This document shows, one piece after another, positions 52,423-62,361 of a DNA stretch of 64,000 nt (position 1 is the stretch's first letter; the number at the start of each line of letters is the position of its first letter). The DNA is taken from positions 2,174,356 to 2,238,355 of the forward strand of contig NZ_CP060140.1 in NCBI RefSeq assembly GCF_022376295.1. The letters are read 5' to 3'. Made by a program: the position numbers and the translations under genes. This DNA is from Nodularia sphaerocarpa UHCC 0038. Lineage in GTDB: Bacteria; Cyanobacteriota; Cyanobacteriia; Cyanobacteriales; Nostocaceae. Below the pieces are notes generated by a model. The model did not search any database. It was given only the letters and a program-made list of their open reading frames with translations, and was not told where the DNA came from.

Positions 52423-54273
52423 ATGTATATTCAAGCTTATCAAATCCTAGGCGATCGCTTCAAGGCTACTAAATTTTGGCAAAGCAATTATTTAATATTC
52501 CGAGAATTTAAACATTTTCGTAAAGTTGCTATTTTCGCTTTAGTATTTTCCTTTCTAGCTGCTACTTTTGAAGGTGTTAGTATTGGTTTTCTGCTGTCAT
52601 TTCTGCAAAATTTGACTACTCCTGATGCCGAACCAATACAAACCGGTATTGCCTGGTTTGACACATGGATTTTAGCGGCTCAGTCATCGGCAATTAATCG
52701 ACTATATCGCATATCTTTACTGATTTTATTGAGTACATGGATCCGGGCTGGTTTCAATTATCTATCACACGTATACATAGAAATATCGCAATTATTTCTA
52801 GCTGACCGCTTGCGAAAACAAATTTTTGAGCAGTTGCAAGGTTTACCCTTAAGTTATTTTGCTACAACTCGCTCTGGTGAACTAGTTAATACTATTACCA
52901 CTGAAATTGAAAGAATGAAACAGTGGTTTAGTGGCGCATCCTTTTTGATGACCAGAAGCATCACTGCTTTTGTCTACTTTGTCTCCATGTGTTTATTATC
53001 ATGGCAGCTGACGATTATTTCTTTTCTATTATTCACTTTAGTAGGAGTAGGATTATCAACACTCAACGCCCGCGCTAGAGAAACGAGTTTTAGTACTTCC
53101 ATTGCTAATGGAAACTTTACTTCCATAGCTATTGAATTTATTAATGCAATTCGCACGGTTCAGGCATTTTCTACTCAAGAGTTTGAGCGCCAACGTTTTT
53201 ATAATGCCAGTGATAAAGTAGTTAGCACTGGTACTAAAGTTGTATTAACTTGGGCGCTGGTCAGACCTCTAGCTGAAGCTATAGCTAGTACGATTCTCAT
53301 TGGCATGATTATTTTTGCCTTTACTGTTTTTGTTGTCAATGGAACTCTACAAGTTGCTTCTTTGCTGACATTTTTCTTTGTGCTTTTCCGGGTTGTGCCA
53401 ATTGTCCAAGATGTTAATGGTAGTAGAGCGCATCTCAGCACACTCGCAGGAGCGGCGGATAATATTAAGGAGCTAATCAGAATTGACAATAAAACCTATT
53501 TACAAAATGGCTATGTCAAATTTACTGATCTACAGCATTCAATTGATATAGTTTCTGCTGATTTTGGCTACGATGCTAATACTTTAGTGTTAAATAATAT
53601 TACTCTGAGTATTGAAAAGGGTAAAACTACGGCGTTAGTCGGCGGAACTGGTGCTGGTAAAAGTACATTGATTGATTTAATTCCCCGATTTTATGATCCC
53701 ACAGAAGGAAATGTACTGATTGATGGCATAGATATCCGCCAATTTGATATTCAATCTTTAAGGCAGAAAATTGCTGTTGTTAGTCAGGATACGTTTATTT
53801 TTAATACTACTGTGGGGAATAATATTTCCTACGGTACAGAAGGGGCGACTGAAGCTGAAATTCGCAAAGTTGCTCAACTAGCGAATGCACTGGAATTTAT
53901 TGATGAAATGCCTGAAGGCTTGAATACACAACTTGGGGATCGGGGTGTGCGATTATCTGGAGGACAACGCCAGCGAATTGCGATCGCTCGTGCTTTGCTG
54001 CGTGACCCGGAAATTCTGATTTTGGACGAAGCCACCAGCGCCCTCGATTCTATGACTGAGCGCTTGATTCAGGAATCTATTGAACAGCTATCTGTAGGTA
54101 GAACAGTGATTGCGATCGCTCACCGTCTTTCAACTATCGCCCAAGCTGATAAGGTCGTGGTTTTAGAACAAGGACGGATCGTCGAGCAAGGTAATTATCA
54201 AGAATTACTACAACTTAAAGGCAAACTCTGGGAATATCACAAAACTCAATATGAAATGGGTCAAGCTGGATAA
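52423..54273 (+). CDS. hepA: HepA-like ABC exporter of the heterocyst envelope polysaccharide
   Basis: The 616-residue half-transporter has about six membrane helices (for example FALVFSFLAATFEGVSIGFL and AIASTILIGMIIFAFTVFV). A complete ATPase follows: Walker A VGGTGAGKSTLID near residue 406, Q-loop VVSQDTFIFN, signature RLSGGQRQRIAIARAL near 511, Walker B ILILDEATSALD near 531 and His-switch AIAHRLSTIAQ. The length and the hepC-hepA order fit Anabaena HepA, which is needed to deposit the polysaccharide layer around heterocysts. It is flanked by glycosyltransferases, consistent with export of lipid-linked or finished glycan. Confidence 0.92.
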   Translation: MYIQAYQILGDRFKATKFWQSNYLIFREFKHFRKVAIFALVFSFLAATFEGVSIGFLLSFLQNLTTPDAEPIQTGIAWFDTWILAAQSSAINRLYRISLLILLSTWIRAGFNYLSHVYIEISQLFLADRLRKQIFEQLQGLPLSYFATTRSGELVNTITTEIERMKQWFSGASFLMTRSITAFVYFVSMCLLSWQLTIISFLLFTLVGVGLSTLNARARETSFSTSIANGNFTSIAIEFINAIRTVQAFSTQEFERQRFYNASDKVVSTGTKVVLTWALVRPLAEAIASTILIGMIIFAFTVFVVNGTLQVASLLTFFFVLFRVVPIVQDVNGSRAHLSTLAGAADNIKELIRIDNKTYLQNGYVKFTDLQHSIDIVSADFGYDANTLVLNNITLSIEKGKTTALVGGTGAGKSTLIDLIPRFYDPTEGNVLIDGIDIRQFDIQSLRQKIAVVSQDTFIFNTTVGNNISYGTEGATEAEIRKVAQLANALEFIDEMPEGLNTQLGDRGVRLSGGQRQRIAIARALLRDPEILILDEATSALDSMTERLIQESIEQLSVGRTVIAIAHRLSTIAQADKVVVLEQGRIVEQGNYQELLQLKGKLWEYHKTQYEMGQAG

Positions 54274-54356
54274 AATCAAATTTGTCCGGATTTAATTGTG
54301 AAAGATTGCACTCTAAATTGAGATCAAATATTCTGCATCTGAACGAGGTGAGAACA

Positions 54357-55244
54357 ATGGTAAATCTTGGCTATCATACGGCTCGTTTTCAAGGAAAATT
54401 TAACCGCGCTTTCTATAAATCAACCATTGAGAAAACGGTTCAACTGGCTATCAACACAACTCAAAAAGTTCCCCTGAGCGTCTATGCTTTATCTTGTGAA
54501 CGGGATTTAGCAGAACAAGTGGCAAGTATTCGCTCATTTATCAGTAATGTTGGTATCCCTGATAAATTTACTGTGATTTCTGATGGTAGCTACACTGATT
54601 TCAGTTGTCAGTTACTGCGCCGCATTCATCCCTGTGTTGAGGTGATACCCATTCACAAATTTCTCAAACCAAATTTGCCACAATGTGTATCTGATTATGC
54701 CCAAGTGCATCCAATGGGTAAAAAATTATCAGCGTTAATGTCAATTCCTGTTAATGGTGCAACTATCTATACTGACTCAGATATTTTATTCTTCCCAGGG
54801 GGAATTGACTTAGTTGAGTTAGCTAATTTAGATAGTCAAGTCTGTCATTATTTACCAGATTGCTCAAATTCACTCGATAGCAGAATCCTTTATGAAGATT
54901 GGGAAAAATTAAATCCAGTAAATGCAGGATTTATTTTATTTAAACATGACCTAGATTGGGATTTTGCCATCAAACGTTTAGCAAATTTAGCCGGAATACC
55001 GAGCTATTTTACTGAACAAACCATTGTGCATTTGACAATTCATTATAATTATGGTGTGCCACTATGCTCAGAAAAATATGTAATGAATGTCATGGATCAA
55101 TTTATCTATCCAGATAAATTTGTTAATAACAAAATTGCTTTACGCCATTATGTGAGTGATGTTAGACACAAGTTTTGGATGAATATCATGAAACCACAGC
55201 TAAACACAAATGTAGCTGAATTTTCTCCAAACTATCAGTTCTAG
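54357..55244 (+). CDS. Glycosyltransferase-like protein of the HEP island
   Basis: The ATG at 54357, 4 bases after GAGGTGAG, gives 295 residues (MVNLGYHTARFQGKFNRAFY). The fold looks GT-A-like. There is a nucleotide-sugar domain start (PLSVYALSCERDLAEQVASI), a DxD-type metal motif in TIYTDSDILFFPGG and a later WEKLNPVNAGFILFKHD. No membrane helix is present. I do not recognise a numbered GT family. It directly follows hepA, so it is likely part of the same transcript. Confidence 0.8.
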   Translation: MVNLGYHTARFQGKFNRAFYKSTIEKTVQLAINTTQKVPLSVYALSCERDLAEQVASIRSFISNVGIPDKFTVISDGSYTDFSCQLLRRIHPCVEVIPIHKFLKPNLPQCVSDYAQVHPMGKKLSALMSIPVNGATIYTDSDILFFPGGIDLVELANLDSQVCHYLPDCSNSLDSRILYEDWEKLNPVNAGFILFKHDLDWDFAIKRLANLAGIPSYFTEQTIVHLTIHYNYGVPLCSEKYVMNVMDQFIYPDKFVNNKIALRHYVSDVRHKFWMNIMKPQLNTNVAEFSPNYQF

Positions 55245-55281
55245 ATGATCGGGGGTTTAACTACAAAGAAGCAAAATAAAT

Positions 55282-56406
55282 ATGAGTTATGCATTAGTTG
55301 ACCAAAAAATGATTCATCATTGCTCCCGTGCTGATATCACAGGGGGTGGTGGTATTGAAACTTATGTAGCGTCTTTGGTCAATTCTCAAATTCCTGGAGT
55401 GAGCGATCGCCCGATTAATTCTTTAGTAAATGTGGAGCAAAAAAATTTCAAATTGCTGCACGTTCACGATTTAGATATGGTAGGTGAACTACAAGAAGAA
55501 TGTCCCGCTATCTTTACTTTACATAATAATTCGAGCTACTGTCCCAGTGGCACGAAATATTTAACAAATCGGGGTAAAGTGTGCGATCGCATTATGAACC
55601 CCCTGGGATGTGCTTGGGGACATTTGGTAGACGGTTGTGGTAGTCGTCGCCCGGAAAATATTTTGCAGGATTGGAGGAACGCGAATCATCCCCTCAGAAT
55701 CCTGAAAAACCTGAAAATTCCGGTAATTGCTAACAGTGATTATGTGCGTCAGCAAATCATCAGTAATGGTTTAGCACCTGAAAGAGTGGTGACATTACGG
55801 TGTGGTGTACAACCGCCTAAAAGTGACAATGCACCTCTAAATCGGCAAATACACCGAAATCAGCGCATTTTGTTCGCTGGTCGCATTGTTCCTTATAAAG
55901 GAGTGGAATGGCTGATTAAAGCTTTGGCACACTGTGATCAAGGTATTCATCTTGACATTGCTGGTGATGGTTGGAGTCAGCCCAGTATGGAAAAGTTAGC
56001 ACAGAAAATGGGGTTAAGCGATCGCATTACTTGGCATGGCTGGTGTAATAGCGAAAAACTCGAAACACTTTATCAACAGTGCTTTGCGGTGGTTTTTCCC
56101 AGTCTGTGGCCTGAACCTGCGGGTCTTGTCACTCTCGAAGCTTATGGTCATTATCGACCCATAATTGCGAGTGCAGTGGGAGGTATTCCCGAACACGTGC
56201 GACATGGCGAAACAGGTATTTTGGTTCCACCTGACAACATTAAACAGTTAGCTGCTGCTATCAACGAACTAGGAAGCAACTTTTCCCAAAGTCAATTAAT
56301 GGGTAAACAAGGTCAGGCTTGGTTCCAGGAAGAGTTCACAATTGATGTTCATATTCAGCGTTTAAAAATCATTTACGAAAAAACTATTGCTGAGTTTCAT
56401 GGCTGA
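55282..56406 (+). CDS. Glycosyltransferase family 4
   Basis: This 374-residue GT-B protein has an N-terminal domain with HHCSRADITGGGGIETYVAS (Gly-rich loop) and a Cys-rich segment (CDRIMNPLGCAWGHLVDGCG). The C-terminal donor domain has ILFAGRIVPYKGVEWLIKAL and the E-x7-E motif in WPEPAGLVTLEAYGHYRPI. Four Cys residues in the segment NNSSYCPSGTKYLTNRGKVC and just after could bind a metal, as in some GT4 enzymes of surface polysaccharides. It lies 37 bp after the preceding gene. Confidence 0.92.
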   Translation: MSYALVDQKMIHHCSRADITGGGGIETYVASLVNSQIPGVSDRPINSLVNVEQKNFKLLHVHDLDMVGELQEECPAIFTLHNNSSYCPSGTKYLTNRGKVCDRIMNPLGCAWGHLVDGCGSRRPENILQDWRNANHPLRILKNLKIPVIANSDYVRQQIISNGLAPERVVTLRCGVQPPKSDNAPLNRQIHRNQRILFAGRIVPYKGVEWLIKALAHCDQGIHLDIAGDGWSQPSMEKLAQKMGLSDRITWHGWCNSEKLETLYQQCFAVVFPSLWPEPAGLVTLEAYGHYRPIIASAVGGIPEHVRHGETGILVPPDNIKQLAAAINELGSNFSQSQLMGKQGQAWFQEEFTIDVHIQRLKIIYEKTIAEFHG

Positions 56407-56468
56407 AATTTACGCAATTGATAGTAAATTGTCTCTAAATATTATTTCTACAAACTGCAAAAACCACA

Positions 56469-57491
56469 ATGGAAAACCAAAAGCCGAAAATTGTCGTAAT
56501 TACACCCGTAAAAAATGAAGCTTGGATTTTAGATCGCTTTTTAGCAGTCACCAGTGAATTTGCTGATCATATAATTATTGCCGACCAAAATTCCATTGAT
56601 GGTAGCCAGGATATTTGTCAGAAATATCCTAAAGTGACATTGATTGAAAACAAATCAGAGAAATTTAACGAATCAGATCGGCAGTTATTATTGATTCAAG
56701 CAGCGAGAGATTTAGTCCCAGAACATAAAATCATTTTGGCTTTGGATGCTGATGAAATTCTAGCAGCTAATGCCATCCATACTCAAAGCTGGCAAGCAAT
56801 GCTCAAAGCCAAGCCAGGAACAGTTTTATTCTTTGAAAAGCCAGATTTATTTGTCACAACTCATCAATGTCTGAGAACTGGTATTTTGACACCTTTGGGT
56901 TATGTCGATGATGGTGCAGAACATCAGCCACAAAAAATTCATAGTGTGAGAATCCCTATGCCTGAATATGCTACCAGATTACATATTCATGACATCAAGG
57001 TAATTCATTATGCTGTAACTCGTTTGGATGCTCATGCGTCGAAATTACGTCTTTATAGTGTAATCGAAAATGTCTTAGAAGTTAGTCATCCTTTAGGCAG
57101 GCGATCGCGCTATCCTTCAAAACCCGATTACTTGAGTCTAGGAAAATTAGAAACTGCTGCTCAGGAGTGGTTTACAGGCTGGGAAGAACGGGGAATTGAT
57201 ATGCACACAATTATCAAACAAAAGTATTATCACTACGATTTTGAAGTGCTGCGTTATTTTCATAAATACGGCATTCAACGCTTTTGGATGGAAGATATTT
57301 GGGCTTATGACTGGGAAGCTTGCCGTCAATATGCTCAATCAATAGGTATGACTAATATCCCTGATTATCAAATCCCCATAACATCCAAAAAGATAGATTT
57401 TATGAGAATTGTGGATCTCACAATGTCTATGAGTACTCAATCTTATAGATATCTGGGTTCAGTTCTCAAACCCGCAATGAAGTTGGGTTAA
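56469..57491 (+). CDS. Glycosyltransferase family 2
   Basis: The 340-residue GT-A enzyme begins KIVVITPVKNEAWILDRFLA, the family 2 nucleotide-binding start. It has the DxD motif in IILALDADEILAANAI. The acceptor part (VIHYAVTRLDAHASKLRLY and the C-terminal YFHKYGIQRFWMEDIWAYD) is soluble. No membrane anchor is visible. It is one of two adjacent GT2 genes, separated from the next by 42 bp. Confidence 0.9.
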   Translation: MENQKPKIVVITPVKNEAWILDRFLAVTSEFADHIIIADQNSIDGSQDICQKYPKVTLIENKSEKFNESDRQLLLIQAARDLVPEHKIILALDADEILAANAIHTQSWQAMLKAKPGTVLFFEKPDLFVTTHQCLRTGILTPLGYVDDGAEHQPQKIHSVRIPMPEYATRLHIHDIKVIHYAVTRLDAHASKLRLYSVIENVLEVSHPLGRRSRYPSKPDYLSLGKLETAAQEWFTGWEERGIDMHTIIKQKYYHYDFEVLRYFHKYGIQRFWMEDIWAYDWEACRQYAQSIGMTNIPDYQIPITSKKIDFMRIVDLTMSMSTQSYRYLGSVLKPAMKLG

Positions 57492-57533
57492 AAAATTAAT
57501 TACATACTCCTCACCACCGATAAATATTTGAAC

Positions 57534-58541
57534 ATGAATAACAAAAATACTGGTGAATTTAAAACCGAGCCTCTGGTTAGTGTAATTATCCCGACTTATA
57601 ATCGACCGGAATATTTAAAACAGGCGATCGCCAGTGCAATTAACCAGACTTATCAAAATATTGAAATCATCGTTTCTGATAACTGTAGCCCAGAAAATCC
57701 GCAAACAATTGTTGAATCTTTTGGAGATGCACGCATTCGCTTTTGGCGACAACCAGAAAATCTGGGAATGATTAGCAATCAGATGCACGGCTTCAAAATG
57801 GCACGTGGTAAATATGTCGCCAGCCTCCACGATGATGATATGTGGAATCAGGACTTTTTAGCCAAACTTGTACCACCCTTAGAAGCCAATTCTGATTTAA
57901 TTCTAGCTTTCTGTGATCAATATATTATCGATAGCGAGAGCAAAATTCAAGATGATAAAACAGAAATAAATACACGCAGTTACAAGCGAGATAAACTTGC
58001 AGCAGGAGTGCATCAAAGATTTGATCAAATTGGGTTAATAGATAAAAGTATAGCCACTGCTGCCGCTTGTGTGATTCGCAATAACTTGATTGATTGGGAT
58101 AGTATTCCCGCAGAAATTGGCGGGATGTGGGATTTATACTTAACCTACCTTTGCGCTATATCCGGTTATGGTGCTTACTATCATCCAGAAAAACTCACAT
58201 TATATCGAGATCATGATCTAACAGACACCAAGCTGAGTGGTAGTAAAAATGTGCAGACAAAAATCCGCAAAGGCAAAAGTGAAATATTCTGTTACCAAAT
58301 ATTCATAGAAGATCCTCGACTACAGCAATTAAAAACACACTTTCAAAAAAAATGGTTAGAATCTCATACAACTTTAGGAATTGGTTTACTGCGAAATCAA
58401 CAGACAGAACTAGCACGTTCTTACCTTTGGAAAGCACTGAAACAGCAAAAATTTAACTTGCGAACCATAGTAGCCCTAACCCTCAGCTTCATCCCAAAAA
58501 TCTTAGCTAATCCAGTAATAGGAATACCAAAAGCAAACTAG
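57534..58541 (+). CDS. Glycosyltransferase family 2
   Basis: The ATG at 57534 gives 335 residues. The N-terminal half is a classical GT2: LVSVIIPTYNRPEYLKQAIA, IEIIVSDNCSPENPQTI and the DDD metal motif in YVASLHDDDMWNQDF. The C-terminal ~100 residues (around HFQKKWLESHTTLGIGLL) are helical and TPR-like. The donor and acceptor are unknown. It is followed by 178 bp with a GAGACGCTTCGCGAACG repeat before the next gene. Confidence 0.92.
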   Translation: MNNKNTGEFKTEPLVSVIIPTYNRPEYLKQAIASAINQTYQNIEIIVSDNCSPENPQTIVESFGDARIRFWRQPENLGMISNQMHGFKMARGKYVASLHDDDMWNQDFLAKLVPPLEANSDLILAFCDQYIIDSESKIQDDKTEINTRSYKRDKLAAGVHQRFDQIGLIDKSIATAAACVIRNNLIDWDSIPAEIGGMWDLYLTYLCAISGYGAYYHPEKLTLYRDHDLTDTKLSGSKNVQTKIRKGKSEIFCYQIFIEDPRLQQLKTHFQKKWLESHTTLGIGLLRNQQTELARSYLWKALKQQKFNLRTIVALTLSFIPKILANPVIGIPKAN

Positions 58542-58719
58542 ATTAGCTTATAAAAAGCTAAACCTTTATCCCATTTTCTTATAAATTCGCGCTGAACTTT
58601 CTTCCTTCTTTCTTTTCTTTCTTTGTGTACTTTGCGTTCTTCTCCCAAAGGGAGACGCTTCGCGAACGTGGTTCGTTCTCCTAAATTCCCAAATTAATAA
58701 CTAACAAAAGAGGTAATAA

Positions 58720-59928
58720 ATGAAAATTTGCATTGTTACCCACACCGTACAAAAAGGCGATGGTCAGGGTAGAGTCAACTACGAAGTAGCCCAACAAGCA
58801 ATTCGTCGCGGTCATCACCTGACATTATTAGCCAGTAATGTAGAATTAGAACTACAGAAAAATCCCCAAGTCAACTGGATACCCATATCTATTAAAGGAT
58901 ATCCCACAGAATTTCTTCGCAACATGATATTTGCCACAAAAAGTACAAATTGGTTGCGGAAACATCGCCAACAATTTGACATAGTAAAAGTTAATGGAGC
59001 AATTACCAATGCTCCTGGAGATGTAAATGCAGTGCATTTTGTGCATAATTCTTGGCTAAAATTCACCGCTAAAAAAACTCAACCGCAGCCAAATAAACTT
59101 GTATATAACTTTTACCAGTGGCTCTACACAACTTTAAATGCACGTTGGGAAAAAGAAGCTTTTCGTAAAGCGCAAATAGTAGTAGCAGTTTCTGAGAAAG
59201 TCGCCCAGGATTTACGAGAAATAGGCGTACCGCCAGAGTCCATCAAAGTAATTTTAAACGGCGTTGATTTACAAGAATTTTCCCCAGGAGAGAGCCAACG
59301 CCAAAAATGGCAACTACCAAAAGGCGTACCCCTAGCACTATTTGCAGGGGATATCAGACTGGCTCGCAAAAACTTAGACACAGTTCTACAAGCCTTAGTG
59401 TCAGTTCCTGAGTTACATCTAGCCGTAGCGGGAAATACTGAAGCAAGTCCCTATCTTCAACTAGCAAAATCACTGGGATTGAGTGAACGAGTCCATTTTT
59501 TAGGACAAAGGTCTGATGTTCCAGAACTAATGAAAGCTGTAGATTTCTTGGTTTTTCCCTCCCGTTACGAGCCGTTTGGCTTAGTGGTGATTGAAGCGAT
59601 GGCTTCTGGTTTACCCGTCATTACAGCTAGTTCCACCGGTGCAGCCGATTTGGTAACACCAGAATCGGGAATAGTTTTGTCAGACTCAGATGATGCTGAA
59701 GCTTTGACACAAGCCTTGCGGTTACTCAGTAGCGATCGCACCTTGCGCCAAGACATGGGAAAAGCTGCCCGTTCCGTCGCGGAACAACATAGCTGGTCAA
59801 ATATGGCACAAACTTATCTGGATTTATTTGAGGAGTTAATTAATCATGAGGAATACAGTTCTCATCCCCACCTATCGCCGTCCTCTGGATCTGTCACGTT
59901 GCCTTTTGGCACTCCAAGCCCAAACTAA
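58720..59928 (+). CDS. Glycosyltransferase family 4
   Basis: This 402-residue GT-B enzyme starts MKICIVTHTVQKGDGQGRVN. It has VIEAMASGLPVITASSTGAA with the E-x7-E donor motif after FPSRYEPFGLV, and LFAGDIRLARKNLDTVLQAL at the start of the C-terminal domain. AGAGG precedes the ATG by 10 bases. The conserved fold ends near residue 375 (YLDLFEELINHEE). The last ~27 residues overlap the next gene and are Ser/Pro-rich (HPHLSPSSGSVTLPFGTPSP). Confidence 0.92.
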   Translation: MKICIVTHTVQKGDGQGRVNYEVAQQAIRRGHHLTLLASNVELELQKNPQVNWIPISIKGYPTEFLRNMIFATKSTNWLRKHRQQFDIVKVNGAITNAPGDVNAVHFVHNSWLKFTAKKTQPQPNKLVYNFYQWLYTTLNARWEKEAFRKAQIVVAVSEKVAQDLREIGVPPESIKVILNGVDLQEFSPGESQRQKWQLPKGVPLALFAGDIRLARKNLDTVLQALVSVPELHLAVAGNTEASPYLQLAKSLGLSERVHFLGQRSDVPELMKAVDFLVFPSRYEPFGLVVIEAMASGLPVITASSTGAADLVTPESGIVLSDSDDAEALTQALRLLSSDRTLRQDMGKAARSVAEQHSWSNMAQTYLDLFEELINHEEYSSHPHLSPSSGSVTLPFGTPSPN

Positions 59929-60802
59929 ACCGGTTGATCAACTAATTATAGTAGTTCGGGATACGGATACCGAAACTTGGGAATTTCTCGCCGAATTTCA
60001 TCTGCAAAACTTCTTACCAATTCAAACTGTCAAGGTGACACAAACCGGAGTAGTCGCAGCACTCAATGCGGGATTAGCAGAAGTAGAAGGAGACATTTTT
60101 TCTATTACTGATGATGATGCAGCACCCCATCCTGATTGGTTAGAAAAAATCAATGCTCATTTTATTAGTGATAGTAGCATTGGCGGTGTCGGTGGTCGTG
60201 ATTGGGTACACTATGGTGACAAAATCGAAGATGCTCAACAGCCAATAGTTGGTAAGTTGCAGTGGTTTGGGCGGGTAATTGGTAATCATCATCTCGGAGT
60301 GGGAGAAGCCCGCGAAGTTGATGTTCTCAAAGGTGTGAATATGAGTTTTCGGACTCAAGCAATTGGAAAATTACAATTTGATCAACGGATGCGTGGGACG
60401 GGCGCGCAGGTACATTTTGAAATGGCTTTTACTCTGACTTTAAAGCGGGCTGGTTGGAAGATGATTTATGATCCACAGGTGGCGGTAGACCACTATCCTG
60501 CACAGCGTTTTGATGAGGATCAACGCCATAATTTTAATGAAATTGCTTTGATTAATTTAGTTCATAATGAAACTTTGGTTTTATTGGAACATTTGCCGCG
60601 ATCGCGCCATTTTGTATTTTGGCTTTGGGCTATTTTAGTGGGGACGCGTGAGAGTTTAGGTTTAATACAATGGTTGCGACTTTTACCGAGTCAAGGTAAA
60701 ATTTCTGGACAAAAATTAATTGTGTCTTGGCGGGGACGTTGGCAAGCTTATCAAGAATTGAAAATGACAAATTCTCGATTAAGAATGGAGAATTTTACTT
60801 AA
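59846..60802 (+). CDS. Glycosyltransferase family 2
   Basis: The 318-residue GT-A enzyme begins MRNTVLIPTYRRPLDLSRCL, with metal motif DDD in DIFSITDDDAAPHPDWLE and a VNMSFRTQAIGKLQFDQRM acceptor region. A hydrophobic stretch (HFVFWLWAILVGTRESLGLI, about residues 252-271) may attach it to the membrane. It overlaps the preceding gene by 83 bp in another frame. The start is fixed by the fold, since the first beta strand begins at residue 3; GAGGAG lies upstream at 59830. Confidence 0.92.
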   Translation: MRNTVLIPTYRRPLDLSRCLLALQAQTKPVDQLIIVVRDTDTETWEFLAEFHLQNFLPIQTVKVTQTGVVAALNAGLAEVEGDIFSITDDDAAPHPDWLEKINAHFISDSSIGGVGGRDWVHYGDKIEDAQQPIVGKLQWFGRVIGNHHLGVGEAREVDVLKGVNMSFRTQAIGKLQFDQRMRGTGAQVHFEMAFTLTLKRAGWKMIYDPQVAVDHYPAQRFDEDQRHNFNEIALINLVHNETLVLLEHLPRSRHFVFWLWAILVGTRESLGLIQWLRLLPSQGKISGQKLIVSWRGRWQAYQELKMTNSRLRMENFT

Positions 60803-60918
60803 TAGAGGGTTTGACAATTGGGTGAAATATGGTTAGGAGTAATTAACCACAGATGAACACAGATGAACACAGATAATTTTAGATCCAAAATTTAAAATAT
60901 AATATTGGTGGATTTATT

Positions 60919-62361
60919 GTGATTTCCAAACAGATACATTTTAATATTTTTTCAGAATCACATTTTTTTCCCGAAGAGCGATCGCTACAAGGTTGGCTGG
61001 CTATTTTGGGTTTTGTGTTACTGAATGTAGTTTGTTATTTTGCTGGTGCTGCTGCTTTGTTACGCTTAGTTTATCCAGTGACAGCTTTGGCGGTAGCCGT
61101 ATTTTTATACTTACGTCATCCCATTCTCTATATCGGCTTTACTTGGTGGATATGGTTCCTGACACCCTTAGCCACTCGTTTTGTTGACTATCGAATTGGC
61201 TGGGACCCCACCCGTCAAATGCTCGTCGCTCCTTACTTGGTAGTTTTTGTCACTATAGCGACTTTTTTACGGCACTCTCCTCGCGCTTCAACTCAGGGAG
61301 GAATGCCGTTTATTTTGGCCTTTATTGGGGTGTTTTATGGTTTTTTAATGGGTCTGGTATATAACTCACCGATTCCTGTTGCACGGGGCTTTTTAGATTG
61401 GCTCAGTCCCATTATTTTCGCCTTTCACTTATTTATTAACTGGCGAGATTATCCCAGCTATCGCCAAAATGCTCAACGTATATTTCTCTGGGCTGTGTTG
61501 ATTTTAGGCATTTATGGTATCTATCAATTCGTGGTAGCACCTGAGTGGGATAGATACTGGCTGATAGAATCCAAAATGTTTACCAGTTCGGGAGATCCTG
61601 AACCTTTTGGAATGCGCGTCTGGAGTACTTTACACTCACCCGGCCCTTTTGCCTATGTGATGCAAACTGGTTTATTATTATTATTTACAAGTTCAGGAAC
61701 CTTAATTTTTCCGGCTTCAGCAGTTGGTTATGTGTCGTTTTTGTTGGCACAAGTACGCACCAGTTGGTTAGGTTGGTTGCTAGGAGTCGTGATGATTTTT
61801 GGATCGGTAAAGGCGCGTATTCAAATGCGCTTAATTACGATCATTTTAGTCATGCTAATGTGTGTTGTGCCATTGGCGAATATTGAGCCTATTTCTGGTG
61901 TAATTACAGAGCGTTTGGAAAGTTTTGCTAATTTAGAAGAAGATACTAGCTTTAAAGATAGATCGGGAAGCTATGACAGAAATTTAAGTTTAGCTCTTTC
62001 TAATGTTTTAGGAAATGGGTTAGGAAATATCTGGAAAGTCAATGAAAAAACTGGTCAATTAGAAGTTTTTGTGCTTGACAGTGGAATTTTAGATATGTTT
62101 TTTACTCTCGGCTGGTTGGGTGCAATACCTTATCTTGGTGGGTTAATCTTGATCATTTTTAGTGTATTGAAATATGGCGAAGCCCATTTTGATAGTTTTG
62201 TCAGCGCCGCCAGGGCTATTGGTCTGAGTACTTGTGTGCAGTTAGTTGGCAATAGTGCAATGCTGAGTATACCAGGTATGATTCTTTGGGGATTTTTAGC
62301 TATGGCTATGGCCGCCCATAAATACTATCAGCATCAAGGTATCAATACGTTGAATAGGTGA
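60919..62361 (+). CDS. Wzy/O-antigen-ligase-like polymerase
   Basis: The 480-residue integral membrane protein begins with GTG at 60919 and has about ten hydrophobic helices (for example WLAILGFVLLNVVCYFAGAA, FILAFIGVFYGFLMGLVYNS, VLILGIYGIYQFVV). It also has a large soluble loop (EPISGVITERLESFANLEED to the KTGQLEVFVLDSGILD region). The PF04932-type segment FLLAQVRTSWLGWLLGVVMI carries the Arg-Thr-Ser-Trp motif of the Wzy/WaaL group. It is the last gene of the island and probably joins the exported repeat units. Confidence 0.88.
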   Translation: MISKQIHFNIFSESHFFPEERSLQGWLAILGFVLLNVVCYFAGAAALLRLVYPVTALAVAVFLYLRHPILYIGFTWWIWFLTPLATRFVDYRIGWDPTRQMLVAPYLVVFVTIATFLRHSPRASTQGGMPFILAFIGVFYGFLMGLVYNSPIPVARGFLDWLSPIIFAFHLFINWRDYPSYRQNAQRIFLWAVLILGIYGIYQFVVAPEWDRYWLIESKMFTSSGDPEPFGMRVWSTLHSPGPFAYVMQTGLLLLFTSSGTLIFPASAVGYVSFLLAQVRTSWLGWLLGVVMIFGSVKARIQMRLITIILVMLMCVVPLANIEPISGVITERLESFANLEEDTSFKDRSGSYDRNLSLALSNVLGNGLGNIWKVNEKTGQLEVFVLDSGILDMFFTLGWLGAIPYLGGLILIIFSVLKYGEAHFDSFVSAARAIGLSTCVQLVGNSAMLSIPGMILWGFLAMAMAAHKYYQHQGINTLNR

